Shown piece after piece: positions 11,215-23,791 of a stretch of 64,000 nucleotides of DNA. The position numbers and the translations under genes are program-made. How positions within the stretch are numbered: position 1 is the first letter of the stretch; each line of letters opens with the position of its first letter. This DNA comes from Vombatus ursinus (Eukaryota; Chordata; Mammalia; Diprotodontia; Vombatidae): the NCBI RefSeq assembly GCF_900497805.2, contig NW_020953952.1, positions 597,798-661,797 on the forward strand, in the 5' to 3' direction. The notes under the pieces were generated by a model. It did not search any database and had not been told where the DNA came from. It was given only the letters and a program-made list of their open reading frames with translations.

Positions 11215-11550
11215 ATTGATGATGTTTTATAGATTAAATCCTAGGAATAGAACCTGTGGATCAAAAGCATTGACCTTACTGTATTTGCTTCACAAATTTT
11301 TGTATTATCTGTAGTCCTACTGGAAGTTTTTTTATTTCCCCATGGTCTTGCCATTGCTTCATCTTGTTAATTTAAAATATTATATATTTTAGTGGATGAA
11401 ACATGGTATCTCAAGGTTGTCTTCTTTGCATTTCTTTTATCATTTTACATGGTTATTTAAAAATGATATCTCATTCTTTGGAAATACTTAGTTATATCTT
11501 TGACTATTGATTTATTTGGTGCACATGGTAATAAGTCTTTTATACTTCAA
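11215..11550 (-). mobile_element. Ancient L1 (L1M-like) ORF2-end fragment
   Basis: The inverted ORF2 terminus is readable as GTGGATCAAAAGCATTGAC, AAACATGGTATCTCAAGG and TTTGCATTTCTTTTATCATT. It is much more diverged than the marsupial L1 copies elsewhere in the window, suggesting an older insertion. Confidence 0.5.
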
Positions 11551-12815
11551 AATATTCACAATAATCTACTGAGTACTTAATTCCACACATAATAAAATCC
11601 TTTTCCATAGAGACAGTCTTACTTTTACTGTCACCAGCAAGAGATCATCCTATTAAGAAATTGTAGAGATCTCACATGTGATTTAATATATAGGCTTGGC
11701 TTGACAATGTGAACTTACAAAAAAAGGATATACTTAGAGATGATTTGTCATACCATATAAGGATTCCCCTCCAAATTCCCTCATATAATAAGATCTAATT
11801 AAAATGTAATAAGATTCAATTTACAATATTTAGTCAGCAATAAACTTTTTTTAGAAATCAGAAAGGCACCTTAGAGGTCATTTAGTCAATTTAATTTGAT
11901 TCCACATATATTAAGTAGTTACCATATATAACACACTGTCCAATCTTTATTCAAGAGGGATTAGCACTCTTCTATCACATCTCTAATCTCATTTAAATAA
12001 AGATAGCCACATCTTGAATTCTAAAGTCTTTATAAAAATAACCATTTGTCTTTTTGTTCTCATAGAAACTACAATTTTAATTCATATATACCCAATTACA
12101 GGTATCCTGTGTTCTATAGTTAGTAATACTCATTTATCTCCCAAACAAGACCAACCTTTACTTAAATTTTATAGTAGGAAACATTAAACATGTCTCTGCA
12201 ATTTGGAGGCAACATGGCATAGTGGATGCCATTATGGATTTGGTGTCAGAAATACTTGGGTTTACATATTTCTTCTGGTATTACTTTGCCTCCTTACACA
12301 ATTTATATAACCTCTATGTGATTCAGGTGTTCCCACAGTGAAGGCTCTCTAAGATTGAAAAATTCATTGAAAGTAAGAATGTTCAATGGATTTCTTTTTA
12401 CTGTCTCAGCTTCAAACACCCATGGGTGATGAGTAACTATTTGCCATCTAGTTGACAATTCAAGAGATCAGTTTAATACAGTACTTTTGTATGTAAGACA
12501 TTAGAGTGAAATGAAATAATGTAGGTAGATAACTGCAATTTAGTGTACCTTTTACTTTGTATAATGGTCTGTTTAAAAAATAGACTAAATATATAAGAAT
12601 TTGATAACATTATCTATGAGGATAAATACATCTTTATGACTGGTCATTCACCTAAGAAAATGAATGAAGTATATGTTTATATGTAATGTTAGATAGGTTT
12701 CAGTGTAAAGAGAAAAAGTTTCTTCAACTATGAAAGATCAAAAAGGAGAATGGAGAGTTACAACAGGTAATTTTTTGCCTCATTTGGGCATTGAAGAAAG
12801 GGAAGAAACATACAT
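11551..12815. other. Intergenic, no gene seen
   Basis: AT-rich sequence with possible decayed SINE pieces near 11,860-11,960 and 12,200-12,360 (GCAACATGGCATAGTGGATG). Nothing supportable as a gene, and no remnant of an OR5R1-type receptor was found here. Confidence 0.5.
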
Positions 12816-13055
12816 CAAATGACTACTAGGTGCCAGGTACTATGCTAAGTGCTTTATAAATATCTCATTAGTTCCTCACATCAAACCTGTGAAGTTGATT
12901 CTATTATTACCCCTCCCCCCTTTATAATTGAGGAATCTGAGGGAAACAAGTTAAAATGGCTGCCCAGGGTCACATAGCTATCAAGAGTCTGAGGCAGGAG
13001 TTGAACTCAGGTCGTCCTGACTCCAGGCCCAGTGATCCAGCTACTGTACCAACTG
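12816..13055 (+). repeat. MIR-type SINE
   Basis: GACTACTAGGTGCCAGGTAC, ATGCTAAGTGCTTTATAAAT, GGGTCACATAGCTATCAAGA and CAGGTCGTCCTGACTCCAGG. It lies 160 bp past the 3' end of the OR5M9-like gene. Confidence 0.75.
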
Positions 13056-13212
13056 GAGGCTCTTAAGTATATGATTATTTATCAGGGATATAGTGGCAGT
13101 GGTTCTTGTTCAAGTGGGTATTGAAGTTGATGACCTATATTATCCCTTACAAGTCGTGTCCTATGATTAAATTATTGGTGTTTTTATAGTTGAAGACAAT
13201 GGATTCTATGGA

Positions 13213-14151
13213 TTATTTCACAAAACAAGCCCTATTAATAGCTTTGTTCATAGCCTCTTTTACATCCTTGTTCCTTAGGCTGTAGATCATGGGGTTCAAC
13301 ATAGGAATGACTGTGGTATAAAACACAGCCACCATTTTCCCCTGTTCTACAGACTCCTCTGTGGGCCGCCTGAGATACATGAAAATGAGTGTTCCATAGA
13401 ACATAGTAACAGCTGTGAGATGAGAGCCACAGGTGGAGAAAGCCTTCTTTCTCCCCTCTGCAGAGCGCATACGGAGGATGGCCACGACAATGAATGTGTA
13501 AGAGATCAGCACCACAGACAGAGAATATGTGAAATTGATTCCTGCAATGACAATCATGGTATATTCCTTAATGTGGATGCCACCACAGGCTATCTTGATG
13601 AGTGGGGGATCGGCACAATAGAAGTGGTTGATTTCAAAGTTTCCACAGAAATACAACCCATAGGTCCACAAGGTACAAATGAGGCTTACAGAGAAGCCAT
13701 AAACATAGGGCACTGAGATTAACCGAACACAAACTGTCCTTGACATTTTGCTCCCATAAAGCAGAGGGTTGCAGATAGCCATAAATCGATCAAAGGCCAT
13801 CACAGCCAGGATATAGACCTCTACATGGACAAGGGCAATAAAAAAATAACACTGTACTAAACACCCAACATAGGAAATTGTTTTGGTCTTGGATAATAAG
13901 TTTTCCAACATCTTTGGGGTGACATTTGAAGAGAACCACACATCCACAAAAGACAAATGACTGAGAAAGAAATACATGGGACTCTGGAGCTGGGGACTGA
14001 CACTGATAAGCATAATCATGCCAAGATTGCCCACCAGAGTGATAATATACACAATTAAGAATACCACAAAAAAGAAGACCTGGAGGTCCTGGTGACTAGT
14101 TAGGCCCAAAAGAATGAATTCAGTCACATCTGTGTAATTTGGGCTTGGCAT
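13213..14151 (-). CDS. OR5M9: Olfactory receptor 5M9-like (intact)
   Basis: A 312-residue odorant receptor, a G-protein-coupled receptor expected in olfactory cilia and coupled to Golf; the ligand is unknown. Class II hallmarks in order: N-glycosylation site N5-Y-T, TM1 GN at 41-42, PMYFFL at 58-63, Cys97 for the conserved disulfide, [10 protein letters not shown] at 118-127 (the usual DRY region), the extracellular-loop cysteines 169, 179 and 189, SY at 217-218, KAFSTCGSH at 236-244 and [12 protein letters not shown] at 283-293. Length is normal and there is no break. The Met used gives the standard 11-residue lead into EFILLGL. Long stretches match what I remember of human OR5M9 ([30 protein letters not shown]). 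A plus-strand open frame overlapping it is a shadow. OR identity is certain; the OR5M9 assignment is very likely. Confidence 0.96.
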   Translation of the reverse strand: MPSPNYTDVTEFILLGLTSHQDLQVFFFVVFLIVYIITLVGNLGMIMLISVSPQLQSPMYFFLSHLSFVDVWFSSNVTPKMLENLLSKTKTISYVGCLVQCYFFIALVHVEVYILAVMAFDRFMAICNPLLYGSKMSRTVCVRLISVPYVYGFSVSLICTLWTYGLYFCGNFEINHFYCADPPLIKIACGGIHIKEYTMIVIAGINFTYSLSVVLISYTFIVVAILRMRSAEGRKKAFSTCGSHLTAVTMFYGTLIFMYLRRPTEESVEQGKMVAVFYTTVIPMLNPMIYSLRNKDVKEAMNKAINRACFVK

Positions 14152-14189
14152 TGCCTTAGCTCTGCCTCAGGCTTGGAATCATTGGCTCT

Positions 14190-14225
14190 GTATTATCTGT
14201 TGAGAGAAATAGAAATTGTGAGTGT
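14190..14225 (-). promoter_or_regulatory. Candidate 3' splice site of OR5M9 coding exon
   Basis: On the minus strand, TTCTATTTCTCTCAACAG ends at 14,197, 45 bases before the start codon. It is a good pyrimidine tract plus CAG. OR genes usually have a non-coding first exon spliced to the coding exon, so this is a likely acceptor. No donor or first exon was identified. Confidence 0.5.
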
Positions 14226-15714
14226 CCTCAGCAATGTCAATAATCCTGTTTATTATTATTTCTAAAAAAATAAAACAAAAACCTCTTAGTTTTCTTCTCT
14301 TATTTTTTTTTACATATTTCCCATTCTCTATACCCCAACATCACTATAGTTTTTGTAGAGTATCCAGGGAAGAAAAGAAGACTAGGGGTCTAGAGATGCA
14401 ATAACACAATGACCTGAATTATTTAATTCAGTATGTCTTATAGCATGAAATGTAATATGGCACAGTAGTTAACAGTATTGGACTCAAATTCTTGGGGAGA
14501 TGGTTACAACTCCTGCTTCTGACACTTTTTTTTTAAATTTTCATTACCAATGGATAGTTAGTTAATCTCTGTGCCTTGGTCAACTCTATAAAACTTGAAG
14601 TTATAAATTACTTTGGTTTGACATTGGTGAGTAGAGTTCCTACAGGGATGAAATCACAGATCCTTCATACCTTTCTTGTAGCAAGTTAACCACTATCTTT
14701 ATACTTTCATATCCTTAGACCTTTAGACCTAGACTCATAGGTCATGAGAACTAGAATGGCTGTAGTTCATCTAGCACAAACTCTTGCTTGTTTAGAAAAC
14801 CTTTAATGGTTTCTGTTTGCTTAAGTGACTTGCTCAAAGTCAAAATGGCAGAGACAAATCTTGACCCAGTTCTTCCATTGCAAACTCAATTCTCTTACTT
14901 GGGTATAAGGTATTCAACTACTTATAAATTTAAAGATGATAAGATTATAGAATTTTGAGGTGACAGGTACCTCAAAGATAATATAATAACATTCCTTCAT
15001 TTTGTAGACCAGGAAACTCTGAATCTTAATTCAGTGAAGTTAAGGGACATCACAAAGTTCTCATGAGAAAGAAATGACAGAGATGGGATTTGAGGCCAGG
15101 CCTTCTGATTTCAAATTCCTTTCCTATGCAATGAATTGGCTTCTGTGTTGTCTTTATCACTGTTTTCATAGATCATAAAATTTAGAATTGTAATCAGCCT
15201 TGATGATCATCTAGTCATTGTCAATGAACTTGTTTCATTCCCCAATATTTAGATCAGTCTCTTTCAACATATTTAATTTCTTTTGTAATACTATGCATTT
15301 TTAAGGCATTTAAACACATTCTTTTTAGAAGATGTCCATGGACTTCAGCTGACTTTCAAATCTGTCCTTGATATACACACAAAAAAGTTAAGAACCCATG
15401 ATTTAGTCCAATTTTATTTTTTTGAAGAGGAAGATACTAAATCCCAAAAGGGTTAAGTGATTTCCTCATAGTAATAGTGGGAAAATTTTGAGATATAGAC
15501 AATCAAGTTTTCTATAGTAATTATTTGTACTGTTTGAACAATGGATACATGAGAATGTCCTTAGGAATTTAGAATGGAGGTAGTAGGCTAAATAGAAAAA
15601 AGAAACTAAGGTTCAGATATATGAAGTGACTTTAAGGAGCAGGCATTCAAGTTCTAATTTGTATGTATTTTTTTTACTCAGGTTTTATACTTTAATAATG
15701 TGTGTCTTAAACCT
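14226..15714. other. Intergenic with decayed SINE pieces
   Basis: Diverged tRNA-SINE/MIR traces occur at about 14,450-14,580, 14,720-14,900, 14,940-15,150 (CCAGGAAACTCTGAATC) and 15,410-15,500. There are no coding regions I can support. Confidence 0.45.
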
Positions 15715-17620
15715 CTCATAGTTCTTTTTGCAGATGCTATAATTGGAAAATACTAAAAATTCAACTAAAAAGTTAGCAGAAACAATAATTTAAGAACAGT
15801 AGCAGAATATAAAAAGTACATGAATCATCTGCATTTCTGTATTATCACCAACAAAACCCTGCAAGAAGAGAAAGTAAGAAATACCTCATTTAAAACAATT
15901 GTAGATATATTATCAACAATATTAGTTATTTTCCAAAATATCTGGGAGTATACCTATCAAAATAAACCCAGGAACTACAAGAACATAATTATAAAACATT
16001 TTTGATGTGAATAAAGTCAGATTTAAAGAATTGGAAATATTGTTCATGGGTAGGCTGAGCCAATATAACAAAAATGATTATTGCACCTAAATGTATCTAT
16101 TTATTCAATGACATCCCAATTAAATTACCAAAAATGTTTTATGAAGCCAGAAAAAAAATAAAAAAAATCATTTGAAAGAACAAAACATCAACAATATGAA
16201 AGGAATTAATGCAACATGTAAAGGAAGGAAGTTATTGTTTTTTAAATCATACTATAAGGCAGTGATTATTAAAACTATCTGGTACTGTCTAAGAAATACA
16301 CAGCAGCAAATATAATAGTAACATTGCTTTTGATGAATGCAAAGATTTAAGCTTTTGAAAGAAGAATTTATTATTTGCTAAAAGTTGTTGGGAAAACAGG
16401 AAAGCAGTTTAGTTAAAATTGATCGTATACTGGGGCAGCTAGGTGGAGCAGTGGATAGAACTCCGACCTTGGAATCAGGAGGATCTGAGTTCAAATCCAG
16501 CCTCAGACACATAACACTTACTTGCTGTGTGACACTGGGAAAGTCACTTAATCCCAATGCCTAACCTCTCCCCTCCCCAAAAAATGGTCATACACCCATA
16601 TCTTACACTATTTATCAAAATAAAGTCAAAATAGATATATGACCTATCAGGTTTATAGATAGGAGAACAATTTATGAATAAACTAGATATATAGAACGTT
16701 GTGAGGTATAAAATGGATAATTTTGATTACATTAAATTTAAAAAATGATTTTGTACAAACAAAACCAAAGTAGCCAAGATTAGAAGGAAGACAGAAAATT
16801 ATGAGAAATTTTTATAGATTTTTTTCAGATAAAAATGTCATACCTCAAATATATAAAGAACTTTAGTAAATTTATAAGAATATTAGTCATTCCTCAATCG
16901 ATAAATGATCAAAGGATATGAACAGGCAGTATTTTTTAATAAAGAAATCAACACTATATTAATATAAAAATGTTCTAAATCACTATTGATTAGAGAAATA
17001 CAAATTAAAACAACTTTCAGATATCATCTTGCACCTATCAGATTGGCTAAAATCATAGAAGGGGTAAGTGACAAATATTTAAGATGGTATGTGTAAAAAT
17101 TGGTACACTAAATAACTGTCGGTGGAACTGTGAACTGATCCAACCATTTTGGATGGTAATCTGGAATTATGCCCATAGAGTTGTAAACTGTGCATAATCT
17201 TTGACTAAGTAATACTACTATTAGGCCTATTTCCCAAGATCGTTAGAAGAGAAGGGAAAAAAAAACTATATATTTTAAAATATTTCTGGTAGCTCTTTTT
17301 GTTCTGGCAAAAAAACAAACACACTAGAAATTAAGGGGATGCCCATCAATTGGGGAATGGGTAAACAAGTTGGTTATATGATTTTGATATAATACTGCTG
17401 TGCAATAAGAAATAATAAGCTAGGTGATTTTAGAAGAAAAAAAAGCATGGAAAGACATACATGACATAATAAAGAGTGAAATGAGCAGAACCAAGAGAAC
17501 ATTGTACATAGTAATATCAATATTGTTTTAAGAACTTTGGCTAGCTAAGTCATTGTATTATAAGTACTCAAATCAGCTACGAAAGACTTATGAATGCTAT
17601 CCACATTCAGTGAAAGAACA
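15715..17620 (+). mobile_element. L1 LINE, 5'-truncated, ORF2 second half
   Basis: Begins at the reverse transcriptase active-site region: the frame reads F-A-D-A at 15,727-15,738, where L1 has FADD, so the second catalytic Asp is replaced. It continues through TCATCTGCATTTCTGTA, GGGTAGGCTGAGCCAATATA and CAACCATTTTGGATGG to the ORF2 end (GGGGATGCCCATCAATTGGG). The 3' flank near 17,620 runs into an ACATACATGC repeat. It carries many stops and is interrupted by a SINE at 16,433-16,590. Confidence 0.85.
16433..16590 (+). repeat. tRNA-SINE nested in L1
   Basis: GGGGCAGCTAGGTGGAGCAG, GATCTGAGTTCAAATCCAGC, GTGTGACACTGGGAAAGTC and a C/A-rich tail. Flanking ATTGATCGTATAC and AATGGTCATACAC may be a degraded target-site duplication. 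Confidence 0.8.
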
Positions 17621-18865
17621 GTTTTACATACATACATGCATACACATGTATATGTATGTATACATGCATGCCTACATAAGTTTGGAACTGGTTGGAACCT
17701 TAAAGTTCACCCTAATTTACATAATCCATCTAAAGCACCCAGAGAGGTTAAATGAGTTGTCCTAGGTCAAATGGTTAGTTTATTTTCCACATATGAAATT
17801 TACAAGATATTTTTAATGGTATTCACTTAATTTAAAATTTTTTGCTCTTTCCCTTGGATTTGTATTGGAAAAATTAAGCAAATACATATAAATAAATAGA
17901 GATGATTATTCTTCTTGATGTCAGAGGCTATACAAGGTAGCATAACCTCTTCAGAGCAGGCTGGTCAAATTTTCTGTGGTGAAAGGTCATTAGAAAGTAA
18001 TATTGAAGGTCTATCCACCTCCCTTAGTGTAAGTGACCCTATGTACACTCTAGAATAGCATTATCTAGAGTTTGTTGTTTGATTGTTTTAATAAAAAACT
18101 GAAGAAGAGAAATAATGACTTCAGATATGTAGTTAGTAATTTCTTACAATGGGGCAAGCATGACAAATCATGCCTTTAGGTAAACTTTCAAAGGATAAAA
18201 ATTCATTTGGGAGAGAGTTCTTAGCACTCAATACTCTATGGCAAGAAAGAATCTGTGATGGCAAGACAGATAACTGGGACACCTCCCAGCTTTGGTGGCA
18301 ACTAAGTGTTATCCAGAGATGCCTAGTAGGTAGTTTGCCACAGGTAGAGACCCCAGGGCAGGCTGGGCCATGGAGAAGCTTACTTAGACGTAGAAATCCA
18401 GTTTAAAAAGTGATACCTTGTAGTTTATTTTTACAACTTAATTGCTAACTCATTACTCTGTTTCTATCTGTTCAAGTATTGATGATATTAGCAACTCGTG
18501 AATTTCACTGTCCCATGATCAAGTTCTCTTTGCCTCACCCGTGTTGTGATGCAGTGGATTGCAGTGGGATCGAGTGATTGAGAGGAGTCCAGGAAAATGT
18601 CAGATCTCTTTTCACAGGTTGGTTTTGGAGAAATGTATTCTTCTCCTTCTATTTTGTTCCTTTTATGAGGAGTGGCTCTACGATAGAGAATGGGCAAGGA
18701 ATATAGTGGTAAATGTGAATGTTATTTAAAAAAGACAAAAATATATTTTTAAATAAAGGATATAAAAGAACTATCCTATTCTTTCTGAGGGAAATTTTAG
18801 GTGAAGTCTTCATGGAGGCAAGGAAAAAACCTAGCCAACCTCTGTTCCTCTTTAAGTATTGTAGT
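17621..18865. other. Intergenic, simple repeat at left, no gene
   Basis: A short (ACAT)n/(TGTA)n patch at 17,621-17,672 precedes sequence with decayed SINE pieces (17,690-17,780). The frame at 18,170-18,406 looks like part of an old repeat (GACACCTCCCAGCTTTGG) rather than a gene; I cannot name it. Confidence 0.4.
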
Positions 18866-19020
18866 TCATTGGGGCTGCTTGGTAATGTAGTGGATAGAGC
18901 TCTGGCCTTGGAGTCTGGAGGACCTGAGCTCAAATATGGCCTCAGACACTTGACACTTACTAGCTCTGTGACCCTCAGTAAGTCACTGAACTCTGATTGC
19001 CTCACCAAAAAGGAAAAAAC
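18866..19020 (+). repeat. tRNA-SINE
   Basis: GGGGCTGCTTGGTAATGTAG, GGAGGACCTGAGCTCAAATA and CTGTGACCCTCAGTAAGTCA, with an A-rich end. The flanks share GTTCATT on both sides. It explains the paired frames on both strands between 18,649 and 19,045. Confidence 0.75.
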
Positions 19021-20224
19021 AAATTCTGGTTCATTCATATATTAATCTCGTGAAACTTGATAAAATTTCTTGAGACTTCAATGGTTTTACATTTTTTTTG
19101 TATTTTTTAGAATAATGTAGTTTAATACATATAATTTAATTTCAAAATAATGGCAGGGATCACATTGAATTTTCATTTAAAAATTATTTCTAAAGGATTA
19201 GTCCTGATCTATTTATTTACCATGGCTTTATACATGTGATTCTTTCAGAATTTATAAAAGGATCAATTTCATATATAACAGAAACAACAGCAATAGCAGT
19301 AGCAACTACCAAAAAAAAATGATAAATATATGCACTATAGAACCTAAAAGGTGCCTAATGATATACAGTTAGATACTTAACATGCCAGAGTTCAGTCTAT
19401 AAAACCTATCCTACTCTCATATACACTGATCAGCATTATTAATGATATGGACTGGACCTGTGACTTCATTAGCATTGGGAATTTTCTTTACAAATGCAAG
19501 GCAACTTCTTCTTCTCCTTTTTCACAGCGTATAGTCTTCAAAAATTGCCTACGGCATGAAGTTATGTGACTGGACCAATGTTAAGCCACTAGCTGTTGGA
19601 GGATGAGACGAGCATATATCTTCCTAGCTAACACTCTATGCACTACGCCATGTTGCTTCATATGTATTAAAAAATGTATAAGTGTATCTAATTCTTGTTT
19701 GTAACTTATAGGTATGTCCTTGTCCTATTCTTCCTTACCAGCTCTTGAGAAAAATTTTAAAGTTGGTTTAAAGAGTAATCATTTATTACTTTTATATCAA
19801 GACCCATTAAACCTACCTTTGGAAATGTGTTCCGTATTTACCACAAGAGAGGAAATACTGAGAGATCCATCAGATTTATGGCAAATTCTTCACTTTTGGG
19901 AGCAGTGTTCTCCCAGAAGTACAACAATTATAAGGAATGATTGCAATGATATTTCTCATAAGCTCTCTGGTGGTAGGGAAACGTATATATTAATTAGCTG
20001 AATTACATTTTTAATATCAATCTAAACAAGTGATTAGAACCCTTTGACATTATGCATCTCTTTCCTAGCTTCCAGTTGACCCCATGGGAATGTCATCGCT
20101 CTGGGAGCAGATTCAGATTTGCCATCAGCAGTAACATATCAAGCAAGGCTTTCCTCATTTCCAGCAGTCACATGCAATTTTGCAATGCCCAAAGAGTGTC
20201 ATGTATTTTGATATCAACTATTTA
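19021..20224. other. Intergenic, nothing recognised
   Basis: AT-rich sequence. The open frame at 19,714-20,001 shows no known domain and no clear start context. A decayed SINE may lie at 19,540-19,660. Confidence 0.45.
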
Positions 20225-20425
20225 TGTATTATAATTCACTTTACATATATCATCTTACTTGATGCTCATGAAATGTGATGAGGCAAGAGTTTTTATTATC
20301 TACGTTTCACAGAGACATTGAGACTGACAGAGCTTAAACGACCTAACCAGCATCATATAGCTAGCAAGTACCTGAGTCAGAACTGGAATTCAGGTTGTCT
20401 TGATGTCCCGTCTAATGCTCTATCT
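20225..20425 (+). repeat. MIR-type SINE
   Basis: TATCATCTTACTTGATGCTC, GACATTGAGACTGACAGAGC, ATATAGCTAGCAAGTACCTG and AATTCAGGTTGTCTTGATG. Confidence 0.65.
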
Positions 20426-20429
20426 ACTA

Positions 20430-20655
20430 TTGCTGTTGCCCAGTCTTTCTCAGTCATGTTCAACTATCCATTTGGGGTTTTCTTGGCAAAGATACTAGAG
20501 TGGTTGCCATTTATTTCTCCATTTCATTTTACAGATAAGGAGTAGAGGCAAATAGGCAAGGTCACACAGCTAGTAACTGAGGCCAGATTTAACCTCAGGA
20601 AGATTAGTCTTCCTGTCTTCAGGCCTGACACTCTATCCACTGTGCCACACAACTG
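20430..20655 (-). repeat. Marsupial tRNA-SINE with RTE/BovB-like tail
   Basis: The inverted tail (TTTTCTTGGCAAAGATACTA), the core (CATTTTACAGATAAGGAG) and the inverted head (CACTCTATCCACTGTGCCAC) are all present, so the copy is nearly complete. It directly abuts the MIR to its left. Confidence 0.75.
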
Positions 20656-20814
20656 CCCTGAATCTACTGTACTTTCTAGCTATTTCTAGCATTAGTCTAT
20701 ACCAAAAGCAGTCAGTCAGGGTGCTTTATTTCATTCAGTTTACTAGCATTTATTATCATTTCAGTGCCCTGGGGAACAACCTCATTTTTCCCATCATAAT
20801 TAAATATCTGGAAA

Positions 20815-20974
20815 CAACAATAGTAGCATTTCGATAGTACTTTGAGATTTGTGAAGCACTGTATAAATATTGTTTCATTTTATATTTATAATACTCTTGA
20901 GAGGTAATTGCTACTATTGCCCCTTTTTATAGATAATGAAATTCATGCAAACGTAGGTTAAATGACTTGTTCAG
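20815..20974 (+). repeat. MIR-type SINE, left half, split by HAL1
   Basis: GTGAAGCACTGTATAAATAT and the ATTGCCCCTTTTTATAGATA core lead to TTAAATGACTTGTTCAG. There the HAL1 begins, and the MIR resumes at 23,808. Confidence 0.75.
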
Positions 20975-22896
20975 AAAATAGAAATGGTAGGGCAGAGCCA
21001 AGATGGCAGAGGGAAAGCAGTGACTTGTTTGAGCTTTCTCCCCAAACCCTTCCAAATACCTATAAAAATGGCTCTAAACAAATTCTAAAGCAGTAGAACC
21101 CACAAAAACACAGAGTGAAACAAATGTCCAGCCAAAGACAACCTGGATGATTGATTGGAAAGGTATATCGCACTGGGTGGGGAGAGGAGCACAGCAGTTT
21201 GGTGTGGGCGCGCAGGCCACAGCAAACCTGGATCAGGCCTCAGACGACTGAATCGCAGGCAGCTGTGGTGATTCCAGACTTCTCTCAACCTATGAACGCC
21301 AAAAGCAACTTGAAAGGTCAGTGGGAAAAGTCTTTGAAGGTGAGAGAAAAGCTAGGTCTCAGCCACAAGTCCTGAGCACAGCAGCTGCCTCCTGAGCTTC
21401 TGGCCCACAGACTGAGGGGGAATCGAGTGGCTGATCAGAGGAGGATTGCAGGGATCTCTTTGCCAGTGCTGAGGCAGGATTCTCTTGCTTTGACCTTGCT
21501 TGCATCTGGGTCACAGTTCTGAGGGGCGGTCCTGGGGCAAGGAGGAGCACTGGCATGGTGGGGATTGTTGTGGTGGTGGAAAGGAAATATCTTGCCCCTT
21601 ATCATACCACCTTTACAGGTCCCGAAAACAGCTGTACAAATTCCCGAAGCTTGGGACAGTACATTCTCCACCCTGGAAGGAAAGAGTCAGACTATATTAT
21701 CTTACTTTGGTGAAAAAGAAGATCAAAACATACAACCAGAAGAAGACAACAAAGTCAAAGCTCCTACATCCAAAACCTCCAAGAAAAATATGAATCAGTC
21801 CCAAGCCTTGGAAGAGTTCAAAAGGGATTTTGAGAAGAAAGTAAGAGAAGTAGAGTAAAACTGGGAAGATAAATGAGAGTGATGCAAGAAAATCATGAAA
21901 AACAAGTCAACAGCTTGCTAAAGGAGACCCAAAAAAATACTAAAGAATATAACAACTTAAAAAGTAGCCTAACCCAAATGGAAAAAGAGGTCCAAAAAGT
22001 CAATGAGGAGAAGAATGCCCTAAAAAGCAAAATTGGCCAAATAGAAAAGGAAGTCCAAAAACTTATTGAAGAAAATACTTCCTTAAAAATTAGAATAGAG
22101 CAATTGGAAGCTAGTGACTTTATGGGAAATCAAGACATTGTAAAACAAATCCAAAAGAATGAAAAATTAGAAAACGATGTGAAATATCTCATTGGAAAAA
22201 CAACTGACCTGGAAAATTGATCCAGGAGAGACAATTTAAAAAAATATTGGACTATCTGAAAGCCATGATCAAAAAAAGAGCAGAGACATCATCTTTCAAG
22301 AAATTATCTAAGAAAACTACCCTGATATTTTAGAACCAGAGGGCAAAATAGAAATTGAAAGAATCCACCAATCTTCTCCTGAAAGAAATCCCCAAAGGAA
22401 AACTCCTAGGAATATTGCAGCCAAATTCCAGAGTTCCCAGGTCAAGAAGAAAATATTACAAGCAGCCAGAAAGAAACAATTCAAGTGTTGTGGAAACACA
22501 ATCAGGATAACACAAGATTTGGCAGCTTCTACATTAAGGGACCACAGGACATGGAATATAATATTCTGGAGAGCAAAGGATATAAGATTACAACTGAGAA
22601 TCTCCTCCCCAGCAAAACTGAGTATAAACCTTCAGGGGAAAAAAAATGGTCATTCAGTGAAATAGAGGACTTTCAAGCATTCTTGATGAAAAGACCAGAG
22701 CTGAATAGAAAATTTGAGTTTCAAACACAAGACCCAAGTGGAACATCAGGAGGTAAACAGGAAAGAGAAAAATCATAAGAGACCTATTATGGTTGAACTG
22801 TTTACATTCCTGCATGGAAAGATGATATTTGCAACTCATGAAACCTTTGCCAGTATTAGGGTAGTTGGAGAGAAAAAATTATATGTATGTATAGAT

Positions 22897-22957
<61 letters not shown>

Positions 22958-23791
22958 GGGCACAGGATGAGTTGAAAATGAAGGGGTCATATCTGGAAAA
23001 TAAAATTAAAGGGTGAGAGAGGATTATACTAGGAGAAGGAGAAAGGGAGAAGTAGAATAGGATAAATTATCTCACAAAAATAAAACAGAAAAGAAAAGGC
23101 TCTTACAGTGGAGGGGAAATAGAGGAAGGTGAGAGGGAATGAGTGAATCTTATTCTCATAGGATTTGCCTTAAGTAGGGAATAACATACATAATCAATTG
23201 AGTATGGAAATCTGTCTTACCCTATAGGAAAATAGGGGTGGAAGGAGACAAGAGAGTAGGGGGATGATAGAGAGGAGGGCAGATTGGGAAGGGGGGTAAT
23301 CAGAAGCAAATACTTCTGAGGAGGGACAGGGTCAAAAGAAAGAATAGAATAAATGGGGGGCAGGATAGGATTAAGGGAAATAGTTTTTCACAGCATATCT
23401 ACTATGGAAGTGTTTTGCATAACTGCACATGTATAACCTATATTGAGTTGATTGCCTTTTCAATGAGGGTGGTTGGGGAGGGAAGAAGGCAGAAAATTTG
23501 GAACCCAAAGTTTTAAAATCACATGTTCAAAAAAATGTTTTCACATGCAACTGGGAAATAAGAAATACAGGAAATGGGGTACAGAAATCTATCCTGCCCT
23601 ACAGGAAAATAGAAGGGAAGGGGATAAGAGAAGGGGGAAGAGATAGAAGGGAAGGCAGACTGGGGCATTCAGATTGCATGCCATCTTGGGGAGGGAGGGG
23701 TGATATGGGGTGAAAATTTGGAACTCAAAATCTTGTGGAAGTAAATGCTGAAAACTAAGAACAAAGAAATTTATTTAAAAAATTAAAAAAA
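20975..23791 (+). mobile_element. Full-length HAL1 (half-L1) LINE with target-site duplication
   Basis: The 5' region begins near GGGCAGAGCCAAGATGGCAG, the usual start of marsupial L1-type 5' UTRs. ORF1 follows: its N-terminal part ends in MNQSQALEEFKRDFEKKVRE (up to 21,855). The coiled coil at 21,873-22,220 has regular KEVQK/EENTSLKIRIEQ heptads. The RRM/C-terminal parts extend to about 22,777. There are stops at 21,856 and 22,218 and at least one frame change, so the copy is dead. ORF2 is absent. A GATA array and a purine-rich 3' region follow, then an A-rich tail. A perfect 16-base duplication, TAAATGACTTGTTCAG, flanks it (20,959-20,974 and 23,792-23,807). About 15 bases between the duplication and the GGGCAGAG start are either element or untemplated sequence. 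Confidence 0.88.
22895..22957. repeat. (GATA)n microsatellite in HAL1 3' region
   Basis: About 15 GATA units follow the AAATTATATGTATGTATA lead and precede GAGGGCACAGGATGAGTTG, the same context as the array at 8,689-8,840. Confidence 0.95.

Noticed and set aside
3255-13200. OR5R1 ortholog between the OR8U-like and OR5M9-like genes
   Set aside because: No OR motif (PMYFFL, MAYDRY, KAFSTC) found on either strand in this interval.
13420-13716. A 98-codon plus frame
   Set aside because: Antisense shadow of the OR5M9 coding exon.
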